Assembly (NCBI GenBank): GCA_038502055.1
Contig: JAXRKN010000036.1
Span: 1,922,001-1,986,000, forward strand
Direction: 5' to 3'
Origin: Tanytarsus gracilentus
Lineage: Eukaryota > Arthropoda > Insecta > Diptera > Chironomidae
DNA: 64,000 nt
The position numbers and the translations under genes are program-made. The notes beneath the pieces were generated by a model that was not told where the DNA came from, did not search any database, and saw nothing but the letters and a program-made list of their open reading frames with translations. Position 1 is the stretch's first letter; each line of letters starts with the position of its first letter. Of this stretch, positions 12,601 to 25,800 are shown piece after piece.

Positions 12601-15600
12601 CGGAGTTCAAAAGCATCAAAAGTTGTTCCATAATGCAGTGAATGTACTGAGAGGAAGAGGCTGATGCTCAGCGTAATGATTTTTACGTGTTTATAAATTT
12701 TATGACTTTCTGAATGAATAGTCATTATCACAATATCCCTTCTTTTTTGCTCATGATGTTGAGTAGTTGGGTAAATTTGAAGGTTATGGAACCCTTTTTA
12801 AAATATTAGAAAATTTACACCTAGTTTTATAATTTTTTGGTTTAATTTGTTTTAATTTTTAAACCCATCTCTATTTAATAAAAAATCCAGGAAAAAGAGT
12901 AAAATGTCCCACAATGTCTTCAACAACTGCTGATGGTATTGTTGGTATTTTCTTGATAAGCATGAATGGGTATAAAAAAACTTTTATGATACTAATTTTT
13001 ATTTCCTCCCTCTTTTTCCTTAAGCTTAATGGCTTAATTTTCTGACTGCACGATCTTTACACACTCTCTCCATCGTTTTTATGTTTAACCCTCTCTCTTT
13101 TTATTTTTTTTTTGTAGCGGGTTATAGAGGTAATTTCAGTTATAAAACATGAAGCTGCAGAGTAAAATTGTGACCCAAAAAAGAAACAGTTTAATGCTGT
13201 TTTAATTTAAATCCTCAAAAATTATGTAAATTTCAGTTGGCCTATACGCCTTCTATTAAATCTGGGTTATACATTTTCCCCTCAACTTTTGTTTAATGTT
13301 TATTAAATCTCTGTTACGAGGTGACATTTTGGGCTTGCCACATTTTTGTTTACCTGCAAAAATGTATTTTCACCTCTAGCTCTCCCACTCTCAAAAAAGC
13401 AATGAAAAATAAAACCGTTTATGGAAAGAGATGAAAGCAATATTGTTGCGGCGTTAATATGATTGAGTTGGTCGAGTTAAAAATGAGAGACAAAAATCAA
13501 CCCGCTCTCGATTATTTCGCTGCTAAAAATATAAAATTTAATTTATTCCCTTTTGTGGGTTGCTTTATCGAGCGTGAAATTTTTTCATTACAGATGTGGA
13601 TTTTAATAACTAAATTATGGGTGAAAAATTTTTATTATGAAATTTCATTGAGGACAATTTTAAAAATATAAATTTAAAGATTATTTTTTAATTTTCTTCT
13701 TATCAATTTTTTGCAAGCCCTATATGAATGTCATATTTCTGTATCATTAGTTACGCAATCAGGAGCATCAAATTGTAATTGCAAATTCAATCGATACTGA
13801 TTGCGATGGGGTAGCACAAAATCACAAATACTCGAGTCATTTGAATCAGAAAATTCAATTTAAATTGTCGAGACAGCAGAGAGAGTCAAAAAGTGAACGA
13901 CTGAAGTGGAAATGGATATTTTGCAAAAAAAGCAAATGCTGAATTCATATTTATACCGCTTGACATAATCGGGACGTATTTTTAAAACACATATATAATC
14001 TCTAGTGCTTGTTAGCTGCCGCTTCTCTTTTGTCAATTTTAAGTGAAACTTTTTGTCGAGAAATTATTGCTGAAAAGTGGAAAAAAATTAATTGAATTTT
14101 TAATCTAGGTCAAAAACCACCAAAATTCATTTTAAATTAGTTTTCTCATTTAGGATCTCTAAAAATCCCTCAATTTCAGATTAGTGGAAAAGGACTTTGG
14201 AAATTTATTGAAATGCTAATAGTCGGTCACTCAATTTGAATTCTCGCATTGCCTATGAGCCTTTTTTATGTTGCCAATTTTTGGTCATTATGTTCAGATT
14301 TACGTTAACATCTAGAGAGCACACCACAGCACAAATTTTTCCCTTTTCTTCGGTGACGAGAGAGCAATATAAAAAAAAGGGGTCGAGTTGAGTTTGTTTG
14401 TATACATTTACAAAGCCTTTGCTCTCCTTTTCTGGTTTTGTATGCAAGATGGTGAGCTGAGTTTATTTGAGGGAGGGGTGAAAAGGGATATTTCGCCATT
14501 TGATGAATTTCTATGGTAACATTAAGATCAAATGGAAATTCAAAGACCTTTTCTACTGTCATTGTGTCACTTTTGAGTTAACTTTGTTAATTTTTCATAA
14601 TAAACTTTTGGGATTGTGTGCATTGAAAGTGGGATCCGATTATTTTCTTTTTAACCCACATCGCTCGCTTAAAACATTTTCAAGTACTCCCTAAAATTTC
14701 AAGTTCTATTAACTCACCGAAGGCTTGTGGGTAAATTTTATCTTCAACTGTCAGATATGCTTAAAAAAGCTTATTGAACTGAACTTAAGAGTTTTATAAC
14801 TACATGTATGAAATAACAGAATCGAAAAACACTCCGTGAAACTTCAAAACTTTTATCTTTCACCAAAAGTTTGCTAACCAAAAAATCCAGATTAAATCAA
14901 CTTTTTGTAGTTTCTAAATTTAAATTAAATTTCTGCATCTGTCAATAAATGCAGAATATCCGTCTTTATAAACTGCATGTTCAACTATCGAAAGTTTAAA
15001 CTATTTTAAATGATTCTAATAAGCTTCAGCATAAGGAAAAGTTTTCAACACAAAATTTCATGCAATTTACACAATAAATTTTCTTCAATCAATTAACGGC
15101 GTGAAAAATATCGCGATTAATTTTGATGCTAAAAAATAAAAGAGATAATTTTTAAATCCTTATTTTAGTCGTTTTGGCTTAAAGTTTTGAGCTTTAAGTT
15201 GGTCATGTAATTTTCTATGATTATGCAAATTACATCACAACTGCAACTTTACTACCTCGGTTCGGGATGTACTGTCGTTAGTAAAAGTTTTTAGCAAACA
15301 AATTCTCGTGATGCAGGAAGATGAAGAAGTTGCATGAGAAGAAAATTTTTAATTAAAATTTGTTGTTCTCCCCCCACAATTACGTAAAGTGATGAATATT
15401 TATTTCTCCTCTGCATCAAGTTTAATTACGACATGCATTTGGCAATAAATTTATCAATTTACGTTGTGAAAATGCACATTTTGTGTATGATTAAACGGAA
15501 GCATCGAAAAGGCGTTTTTACTGTTTTCCCACTTGAACACACACGATATTTCGCAAAATGCTAATGAAGTCATTTCCACGGAAAAAACATATTTCAATCT

Positions 15601-18600
15601 AAAATTTGCCGAAATCAAAATGAGAACAATTTTAGCGCTTGATGATAATTTTATTGGAAAATTTTAGAGTGTGTGTAAAATGTTGATTTATGCAAATCAC
15701 ATCTGCTTAAATTTCAATTTGGCAAACGCGATCGATTGGCTGCAGGCTTCTGACAAAAAGCAATTCAAAATTTTCTTTTTTTTCTAATTTTCGCTTTACT
15801 CAAGGTGTGAACAACTTTTAAAGCTTTTTCGATAAAATTTTATGTTGTTTTCCAATGGATTTTTATATATTTTCACATCTCGAGGTTTTTCGCTAATGAA
15901 AAATCAATATATTCAAAGTGCTCTCGTTTACTCGCACGCAAAAGTACAAATTATCATATCTAAAGTTATGTCTATGGAAATTGGAATTGTGTGTTCATGT
16001 CTTTCTTTTGATCTCGATAATATCCTCGATGGTATCTTTTGCTACATTTTCATCTCCCATCGATATAATGAGAAGATGAAGAGTCGACTGTAGAGTCACT
16101 CGAGTCAATATAAAAAAATTGAAAGCAAAGAGAAAAAAGAATAAATTTTTTTATAGTTAAGAAATAATTCATTTTACAAGGGATAGTAAAATAGTTAAAA
16201 AATTTTAAACTCATCATTTTTAAGTGAAAACATTAAATCTTTTCTGACTTTTTTCAGAGTCATTTTATAATTTTTTTCCCCTTGATTTTTATCCCCCGCA
16301 GGATCTTGAATAGAAAAAGAAGGAAATGATGATGACTTTTATAATAACAGCAAATTAAAACATCCCGCCTTCAATTCCTCTCGTGCTTCTGCAACATTTT
16401 CCCTATTTTTTTTAAATCTCAATAAATTAATTTCTTTTTTTCTCTGATTGAAAAATCCTAAAGAAAAAAAAATTCTTTTGAGGCCAAACGTAATGAAATT
16501 TCTCATTTGTGGCTAGAAATTGAAAACTTTTTTTTCTCTTAGCACAAAAAAAAGGCGGGCAAAGTCGATGAAATGAAAAAGTTTTTCCTTTCTCTTAAAT
16601 TCACCAGAAAAACCATTTGCGATGAAAATTTCTCATTTACTTTCTGATTTGATTTCAAGAACATTTCTCTCCGATGCTCTCGAATTAATTAAATCGATAA
16701 TGAGATTTATTTCTATGCAGTTGATGATGACACGTTAAATAATTTAACTTGCTGTATATTTCGCAAAATCCCATTCGAAAAGCCAATAACAGAATTAATT
16801 GAATATATTTTTCAAGTGATGTACTAGTAAGCGTAAATCGCGTATGTTCATTGGTGGCCGCTACTAAATCAAGAGACTCGTTAAGTACCATCATTTGGGC
16901 AAAATTGATGATCAAACTGATTTCGTTTATGGCTCGACAAAATCGATAAATAATTAAAAGTGGATCAAAATATTTTCTGCACTTCATTCAACTTGAGATC
17001 GAAATTTTGCATTCCTTAATTGGTAATATCACGTGAAAGTGATTTGATGCCCTGTTAACTAATTAATTAGCAGACGATGGCAAACAAATATTTTGACGCA
17101 ACATCACAACTATTAAGGATAAGTTTGCCGATAGAGAAACAGCATGAGTGAGAGTTAATTAGAACTCATTTACGCTTCGTTTGCCAAAAATCGGTCAATG
17201 TTACATGAAAATGTCATTTTGTGGCTAGAAGATTAGAATTATTCTCTCTGCGAGTAAAACAATCATTTTAACAAATATTCTGTAGCCAGTAAACGAGTGT
17301 GTGTTTGTGACCATCCATAACTCTCTCTTTGTATGAGCACAAATCACAAATCAATAGTTTAGTAGGAAATGGATCAGTTCTACGATATGCCTCGCAGGAA
17401 ATTAAGCCTTTTGATTTGATGTCGTAATCAGATTTGTTGCTTGACAGTAAAAATATTGCCCAAGCGTTGATTGAAAATGAAAATTGCTTTTAAATTTCGT
17501 TCGACTCAACTCGCCATCAATAACATCATTCATCCGTCTGCGTCACGTCCATTCGTCACCCGAGATGTGAGTGAAAGAAAAACCGCGGCGATTTATGACT
17601 TTGAGGGATGCAGAAATACATGCATCGGGGTGGAAGTAACGGTGAGGTATTACAGCAATCCGAAAATGCCATAAACAAAGATAGGCTTAGTGGAATTTAA
17701 ATGTAAATTCCGAGTAAAACAGGCTTTGAAATTTTCAATTTTATTCATAAAAGTCTGAGAAACTCATGTCAAAAATTTGAAAAAGTTTGACTTCAAAAAA
17801 TAAAGCTTTGGGTTAAATTTTTGTGTAACACATGAAAGAAATTCCTATGATTGAGTCTTTCTGAGAAGGACGAAACTTAAATCTTAAAAAATATCCAACA
17901 AAAAATCCCTACAAAGTTGGCATGAGGACATGCTTGCATACATAAAAGAGTGCAAATGTGAAAATAATGTGGTAACTATTTCCAAAAGGGATTACTGACC
18001 TTCTCATGTGTCCCATGAGATGGGATAAAAGTGAAAAAGTGGGTTGTTGTCATAACTGTAGCCATTCATATTATGGATCATCAAATATTAAAGTTTCCGA
18101 TACGAAATGACACTTTTTATTACATGAGAGGAAAAATAAAATAAAAAGCAAAAGCCGCATGAGTATGTGAGCTTGCTGAAGAAATCCCTGCCATTTTTTT
18201 CGCTCACTTCCGCATGCACTTGAATCTCATTCGATGTAGCCATTCATAGTGTAACAGCAGTGCGAGTCGTTGTCGTCATTTTGTCCCTTCCGAAATTACT
18301 GCTGTTCACATTGGAATGTGCTAAAAGAGCAGAAAAAAACCCGAGAAAGCGGCGTGAAAAAAAAGGGTCAGACGATTCAAAATGCGTATGAATGTGTTCA
18401 TTGATTAGAAATCGATTTGTGTTGAGCCCGATAAGACTCAAAGTCATCGGCAGTGATGGATTTCCTTATCTCCCTATTTGCTCTCTCTTTCGGCTGCTGC
18501 TGTTGCTGATGATGATGACGCTGTTGTTGGTTTGGCACTTTTTTTTATTTCGAGAAGGAAAAAGTAAATCAATTGATTTTCATGGCACGAAAGCTCACTT

Positions 18601-19378
18601 CGCAGTTCATTGATTGATTTTATTCCTCTCTCTTGCCTCTTGCCTTCGTTTTCCGGCTCATTCGTATGTTTGTCGCCGAGAAAGAAATAAAGAAGCTCTT
18701 TGCTCATGGTATTTTATGTCACATTTAGGTTTGTTTAAAAGAGAAAAAACAAAAATATCCAAGAGACATTTTTTCGGTACTTCATGAGAGAAAACATTCT
18801 TGAAATAATTCGAGAAGAAAAGCAACGATGAAGCTTAAAGCTTAATTCTGAATTCTTTAGGAAGTTTAATTTTAATAAATTTTGTCAAAATTTGTAAAAT
18901 TCATGGGATTTAATTCAAATGTCGAAAATTACAAAAAGTTTGAAGCATTAATAAGAATTTTAGTAACACTCAAATGTTTTTAACCCTAACACAAATGAAA
19001 AGCTCAGAAATGATAAATTTCCCGCAAACTTTTTCGTCAATTATTTATTAACTGCTGATTCAATAAGATTTTCAGGCTCTTTTTGAAAATTTCATTATGG
19101 TATCGGATTGCCGCAAATTTTTATTGCTATTTGCATGTGAAGTTTACGAATTGATGAGTGAAATTATTTTTTCGTTAATAATAATAATCATAACATGTTT
19201 TTCGGCAAATTGGAAAAGGTAACTTTTTCATCATTAACTTTATTTTCATTGGGAAAAGTTTTTTCATTTCCTTTTTTGATGAAAAAATCTTTTCGACAAA
19301 ACAAAATTTATTTTTAGAAACGAGTCTTAGGAACCTTTTTTGTGATTTAACCTCAAAAGGTAAAAAGTCGAAAGGAAA
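9615..19378. other. intergenic, no supported gene
   Basis: About 9.8 kb of AT-rich DNA. The only promoter-like spot is near 11446-11483: a TCAGTC initiator, then ATGAAT followed by GTAAGT. No matching downstream exon was found. A short (AATC)n run lies near 10985. Many 60-120-codon frames occur, but none shows a recognisable domain. Confidence 0.45.
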
Positions 19379-22300
19379 ATGTCAAAAAGTGGCAATCGAA
19401 GAGTGTCTAGTCAAATTCAAGGCAACCGAAAGGGACAAACAGCAGATGCCATTCCATCACTCCGTAAAGATTTGCAAAATGCCAAACTGTTTTTGCAAGA
19501 GCGTTCGGATGGTAGCGGAGATTCACTCTTTGATCATCTCTCCCGTGTCATTTCGAAAGTCATAGACGAGCGACCGAAAAATATTGTCGATTACTTTGAG
19601 CTGTTTAGCGAGCGAGTGCGAGTTGAAAATTTTCAAATGCCGGAAGGAAAACTCGACGATGCTTATAAGGAACCGGAGCGTCTTGAACTTGCACGCCAAC
19701 GATTGTCTGTTCTCATTTTGCAATCACAGCACACGATTGCCAACGTGCAGGAGAATCCCAAAAGTGATGTTAGTCAGCTATCAACGGAATCGATTGCTAA
19801 TGGCGATGATGAAGTGGTTGAAGAAGAAGAACAAAACGATGTTATTTATTATGAAGCAGCGATGGCAAAAGATTTATGCGAGTTACAGTTTTATTGGAAT
19901 TTATTTGGCATTGGATTTCCACGTGAAGAAGTTTTCTCATTGTCATATGCCCTAAGGCAATTAAAGCGGAAGAATGCGAGCATCGATTCTTGTCGCTTTT
20001 GGGGCAAAATATTTGGATTGCAAAACGATTATTACATTGCTGAATGTACACTGACGACAGAGTCGATGGAAAAGAGAATTGTGAGTTTCCACTTTTTATT
20101 TACATTTTATAACATCAAATACGTGTTTTTTTAAAAATTGGAAGAATTTAACTTTAATGACGCGAAAAAAATTATCCAAAAAGCTCAATTAAAAATAAAA
20201 TTAAACAATAAAAATCACATGGTCGCCTTTATAATGCAATTTCTCACATGGCATTGAGTGTTTTATATATCTGTGGCATTCGGAACATGTGAGCGAGCGT
20301 TATAGGAAGGAAAAAATTCATTCACACGATCTAAATTCCTTTCATTGTGGAGGCAGCGCACGAGAAAAGAGAGAAAATTAAATTTTCTACTTATTCTCAT
20401 TTTTTTCTATGCTGTTGCTGAATTTTCCATCTTTCTTACATATATCCATGTGTAGGATGCCATTGAGAAGACAATAAATATCATGAACCTCGAGCCATCG
20501 AGTGGAGCAACTTCTTCCGGTATCTCCGAGCAAAATCGTAAGTCTTCGATTGTTACGGCATTGAAGGTGGAAGAAATGAGCAACGAAAATAGTTCGAGTA
20601 AAGACAATGGAAGTAGTGGAGGCGATGTAGATGCGAATAAATATCCAGCCGAGTGGAATTTTTCAATGAACATTCCTGAATCCTCTTACCATTCGCCGAT
20701 CGAAATACCAAGCGAGGAGATTGGTCATGGTGTTAATCGTCATGTGTATTTCGTATGCCATAATTTGAGTGATGGCGGTTGGGTCGAACTGCCACCGGTA
20801 ACACCTCATCAAATTAATGTATCACGTCGCATGATGAAATATTTGACGGGGAATTTAGATGCTGAAATTTTATCTTATCCAACCTTCCCCGGCACCGAGC
20901 GAAATTATTTGCGTGCACTAATCGCAAGAATTTCGGCCGCAACTCATGTGGCACCGAAGAACTTTTATAAACTTGGAGCGTCGAGTGGCGATGAAGAGGA
21001 AACAGAAGAGGAAGAAGATGAATTTGAGGACGAGGATATTTGCAGTAAGTTTCGAGCGAAAGAAAAGTTTTATTCACTTTTTCGTCTCAAAGAGAAAAAC
21101 TTTTTCGTTAAAAAGCTTTTGTTCGACATGCATGCAAGAAAAATAAGAAGTTTAATTTTACATTTTGTCTATGAATGTTAAATTAAAATACTTTTGAACT
21201 TTTGCTTGCTCGTGCGAGCTTTTCAGATAGGTCAAATATTGATGTTTTAAAATATTGTAAAGGGGTGAGGAACTTTGATATAAGTTTAATATTTTTTCAG
21301 AAGCTCTCGAGATTTTTTGTTTAGATTTCATTTTTGAATTTTTAAATTACGTTATGAAATTAACGATATTTTTTCATGTAAATTTTCACAACGAATTTTT
21401 TACCCAGTTTCTCACCCTTCCAATTGTGAACTCACTCTACAAGGGACTGAAAATTATTAAAAACTCTTTAAGTTCTTTCCTCATTCTTAATTTTCTTACT
21501 TCATTTCTTTTTTATGACTTCCCTTTCTCCTCTTTATGTACTTAACTTTTCAGTAATTCTTCTTTTTCTTGAAAAATGACTTTACGTGACATGCATTTTG
21601 ATAAAATTTCCTCACTATATCAATTCCTCTTCTCCTCTCTCTCTTTCCTTTAATGTTCATACAGATAATGATAAGCCGATTAGAGTGAATGCATCCTATC
21701 GTCCATTGTCATTGGAGAAACTTTTAAAACTAAATTACTTTGTCCACATCAAGCCGGAAATTCTGAAGCAGGGTAGAGTTTGCTCCTTCGATGGCAAGTC
21801 ATTGTTGAATAATGACAATAATGATGGAAGTCAGTCTGAATTGTCAAATAATGATGAAAACGACGATGCCAGTGACTCGGATGTTAGTAACAAAAATAAC
21901 AATAACATTATAAGTCCGGAAATGCCAATTCCATTGTTCGCCCCTTGCTCCGGTGATCGGTTGACAAATGACATCACATCTCCATGGACAATTAGATTGA
22001 ACGATGTTATTGACTCTCCCTTCGTCCTTTTGCAATCCAACATTTGGCCCGGAGCATTCACTTTTGTCAAAGAAAGGTAATTTGATATATAAACATTTAC
22101 TATTTTACCATCAACATGTATTTTCGCTCTCAATTTCAATTTGATTGAAAATTTTAAGCATCCAATTAATTTTTGATGAAGCAAAAAAAACTTAATCAGA
22201 TCTTATCATAGCACAATTGGATTTTATTGTTCTCCTGCCCTCTTTTAGCATATTTTCAATGACAAAGCTTTTCTTATATCTCTCGTTAATAGTAAAAGTC

Positions 22301-22809
22301 CGCATTTGCTTTCATCTAACGAGCTCTTTTGTTGTTTATTCTATGAATTGTGATTTTAGGCTTGGTTGAGTTCTCGAAATGTGCTCTAAATATGTGAGTG
22401 TGTGTGTGTGATATTTAGCTTTAATAAAATTAGCAAAAGTTTTTCTCACAAAATTTACTATGAAGCGAAAAATAAGCTCGAGGCATATTTATTTTCGTGA
22501 AAAAGGATAAAGAGAAAATTACAGTCACTAGAAATGAGGACAAAAGTTTAATTTTCTTCTTTTCCCATTTCTTAATTAAAAAGGATTTGTGACAACATTT
22601 ACATTGGCTACGGTCACAAGAATTCATCTCTAAACTACTCGCCACCAGCACTTCCCCAAATGAAGATGGAATACGAGAGTGGCGATATTGATGAAGTTTT
22701 TGATCCTAGTGTTGAGGACGAACAAGAGGCCGCCAACAAGAAATTAAACGACAATGATGACGATGATAAGGACTCTTCTGACGGTGTGGAACTGAACGGA
22801 AATCAATAA
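19379..22809 (+). CDS. RSPH4A: radial spoke head protein 4/6 homolog
   Basis: Component of the radial spoke head of 9+2 axonemes, where spokes carry signals from the central pair to the dyneins. In flies motile axonemes are essentially those of sperm, so testis expression is expected (inference). Exons are 19379-20080, 20456-21044, 21665-22076 and 22584-22809, with phases matching at each junction, giving 642 residues, slightly shorter than the roughly 715-residue vertebrate proteins. Family landmarks in order: LFDHLSRVISKVIDERPKN (50-68), a segment with FYWNLFGIGFPREEVF (171-186), NRHVYFVCH, then WVELPPVTP, YLTGNLDAEILSYPTFPGTE and YLRALIARISAATHV; in exon 3 SPWTIRLND and QSNIWPGAF; and in exon 4 NIYIGYGHK and DPSVEDEQEA. 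Acidic low-complexity runs in exons 1, 2 and 4 are typical of the family. The ATG has AAA just upstream. The first donor (ATT then GTGAGT) is the weakest joint. The stop lies in AATAAA. Confidence 0.97.
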
Positions 22810-22810
22810 A
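22805..22810 (+). promoter_or_regulatory. AATAAA poly(A) signal overlapping the radial spoke stop codon
   Basis: The hexamer contains TAA at 22807-22809. A T/G-rich stretch (GTTGATTTCAATTTTGG) begins about 10 nt downstream, compatible with a nearby cleavage site. The next AATAAA is about 140 nt further on. Confidence 0.5.
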
Positions 22811-25800
22811 GACAAAGTTGATTTCAATTTTGGCCATCAACTATGACATTTTTCAATTTTTCTCTTCTCCCACTTTCCACTGGGAGCTAGAGATGAAATT
22901 TTCAAAACTTCCTTGCGAGAAATTTGAAATCTTTTGAATTTTATGGCAGAATAAAAATTTAATTTTTTTGTGAAAATTGAATTGAAAATTTTTTCTGTTC
23001 ATTTTTTCACAAGGGATCTCCGCATGTTCAACAAATACCGAAAAATGTCTCTTTATCAATTTTCCAATCTCTTACCATCGCTGTGACATCATCATCTTCG
23101 TATTCAATGGCCTCGACATTCTCAATCATTTCTCGTGCTTTCTTTATTCTGTGAATTGGCTGATGAGATGAAAAACTCATCTGCTAAATGTGAGAGAAGA
23201 GCTTCATTTCATGTCCACGAGCGATTAAACATTTCGTTAATAAATTTGAATGGTTTTCATTTTCAGTCTCTTCTGACTCTCTCATCGCCGCTTTGTCATT
23301 TCCCCGATTTTTTGTTACGTCCGTCTTGTTCTCGTTTTCATTCTGAATATCTATGACGCCGGATAATTTTTTCTTGCAGGATGCCATTGTCGATGTCAAT
23401 TTGCTTTCTTTTATGCTGCGAAGAAAGTTAACGATGAAATCTCATTACATCGTTCGATAGAGCTGTATTGACTTGACTCTGATTCGAGTTTGTATTATGA
23501 AAAATTTTAATTGAACTCTTTGGAGTTGAAAAAATCTTAAATCGTTAACTTTTTTTATTGAAGAAAATTTGGCCAACCTATAATTTGGTCGCCCAATTAT
23601 TTACGTAAAAAAGATCAAAAAAATTTCTATACAAACAAAATTGAAAAAATAAATTCACAAAAAGAAAAATTTGAGTTGTAACCGCATTAAATAAACTTTC
23701 TAGACTGTAAAATTCTCAAAAACTCCATTAGTAAATTGAAATTATTGAAGGCAGTAAAAAAGTTAGGTGTGTTGCGAAAAAAAGCAGAAATAGAATTTTC
23801 GCTTTCCTTTTTTCGAGGAAAATGGATGAAATTAAATAGATTATTAATTAGTTAAATTAATTGAAATGGAGATGGGCCTTTTACGAGTCTCAAATTATTG
23901 CGAAATCGCGTGAAGATTTGCCTTTAATTCACTTCCATCAACGGAATTAAATAACTTTTGTTGAAAGAGAGAACTTTTGATGTCACATTTAAGTAAATTG
24001 GATTAATAAGTAATTATCTGCAGTCGTCGTATTTTCTACCCCACCTTAATTGCTAGAGCTCGCTCCTCGGAGCTGTAAAAAGGCAATCCTTTCTCATTAT
24101 AAAAGTGTTTTTTTCTCTTCTCTATAAGCTCCACAATGAATTCACGAAAGGATCGGTAGCTATGAAAAATGGATTTTTCCTCTCCCACGCCGACACAAGC
24201 AAAACTTACCCAGTGTTAGAGGAAAAAGCACAAGGCATAGGCTTCTCACTTACCTTCGAGAATTGAAGAACAAGAAAATCAAGTGAGAGATGAATGGCAC
24301 AAGGTGTGGAGATGAGACAGCACGAAGGCAAAAAACAAATTAAAATTACATCACGAATTAATTATTTTGGAATGTAATTAAGAAGGCGAAAGCGGAGAGA
24401 AAATGAATGTCACCTGAAAATGCTGAGAAGCATCACAAATTTCGCAATGATATTTCGCTGTGATGTTGGAATGTAATTAGTAAAGCAGGAGAATTAGGAA
24501 GATATACGTGGAATGACGCGTTTTCACTTTGAGAAAATTTTAAAGCATTTTTGAAAAGACACCGAAAAAAATCCGATTTGTGAAGATTCAATTTCATCAC
24601 ACCACAGAAATTCCGCATTTTTAATGAGCATGGAAAATTAAATGAGGAAATTTTTGGTTTGTAAATGCGATGAATATCAAAATGAGGTTGATTAGAGGTT
24701 AAATTAGTAGAGGTAGAAAATATTTTCGATTCACTACAAAAATTATAGGTTGGGTTGAGAAAAAGTTTGAGGGTTTTGCTGAAATTTAATTATGTATTGA
24801 AAGTTTCCGAGGTTAACATTCAAAATTTAGTTTTTTTAATATTTTAAAAATTTTTATAAAAATAATTACAGAACCACAGAAAGTTTACCTTATAAATTAC
24901 ATTTAAAACCTCTCGAGCTTTTCAAAAAATTCATCCTTTTCAAAACATCATCATTAAACACGAAATGAAAAATCTTTCATGTTCTCGCATCACATCACTC
25001 TGTTACCCTCTTCATAGTCGACGAGCATAATTATTGAGTTTGATAAAGAGTTTGAACGTGATTGCGTTTCTAATTTTCATTCCACATGGATCATTTCATC
25101 CGTCTCATCGCATCCACACGCGTATTGATGAAATTTTATTTATTAATGTAGAAATTTTGAGAGAGTTTCTCTTCCAAGAAAGACTGAAAAATTAATTTAT
25201 AAAAATTGCGTGGGATCTTGATAATTTATTTCAATTAAAGCTTAATTTGAAATAAAACTAAATATCCTGTTTGAGAAAGACAATTTTAGTCTTAATTTCG
25301 ATAGTTTAAAATTTCATTGTAATTATTTGAGTTCCAAAAAATATCTCGAAATTTGGCTTTCATCAAACTCAACTAAAATTCTAAATTGCGAAGACAAATG
25401 TTTTTTCGCTGAAATTAAAAACTTTTTAATGAATTTCTCGTCCTCATTCGAAAGTTATGTCTTTCGTGGAAAAGGCTCCGCACGGGAGAAAAGACATTGT
25501 AATTTTAAGCGAATGAAAGGGCGGAGTGAACACTTAGTTGCGAGATGAATTGTAGAACTTGCTTAAAAATAAAGAGAGTCGTTTCACTTTGTTAATTGAA
25601 TTGTGTAACTTAATTTTCACGTTGAAACGTTTTTGCGAACTAAAATTATTTTCGCTACGCTTCAGTTTTGCCATGTTTTATTAATTATTACTTTTAAAGT
25701 CTTTGCGAGTCTTAAGGAAGTGAAATTAACGATGAAACATTGAGAAGTGAAATTATGCTTGAAATTGAGAGTCTTTTGTGAAAAAATAAAACATTTTCGT

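Noticed and set aside
19523..22184. Minus-strand and alternative-frame ORFs over the radial spoke gene
   Set aside because: They overlap exons with clear RSPH4/6 homology in the plus frame and have no features of their own.
24200..24256. Two strong minus-strand splice donors
   Set aside because: No open frame or acceptor could be attached; isolated GTAAGT strings are expected by chance.
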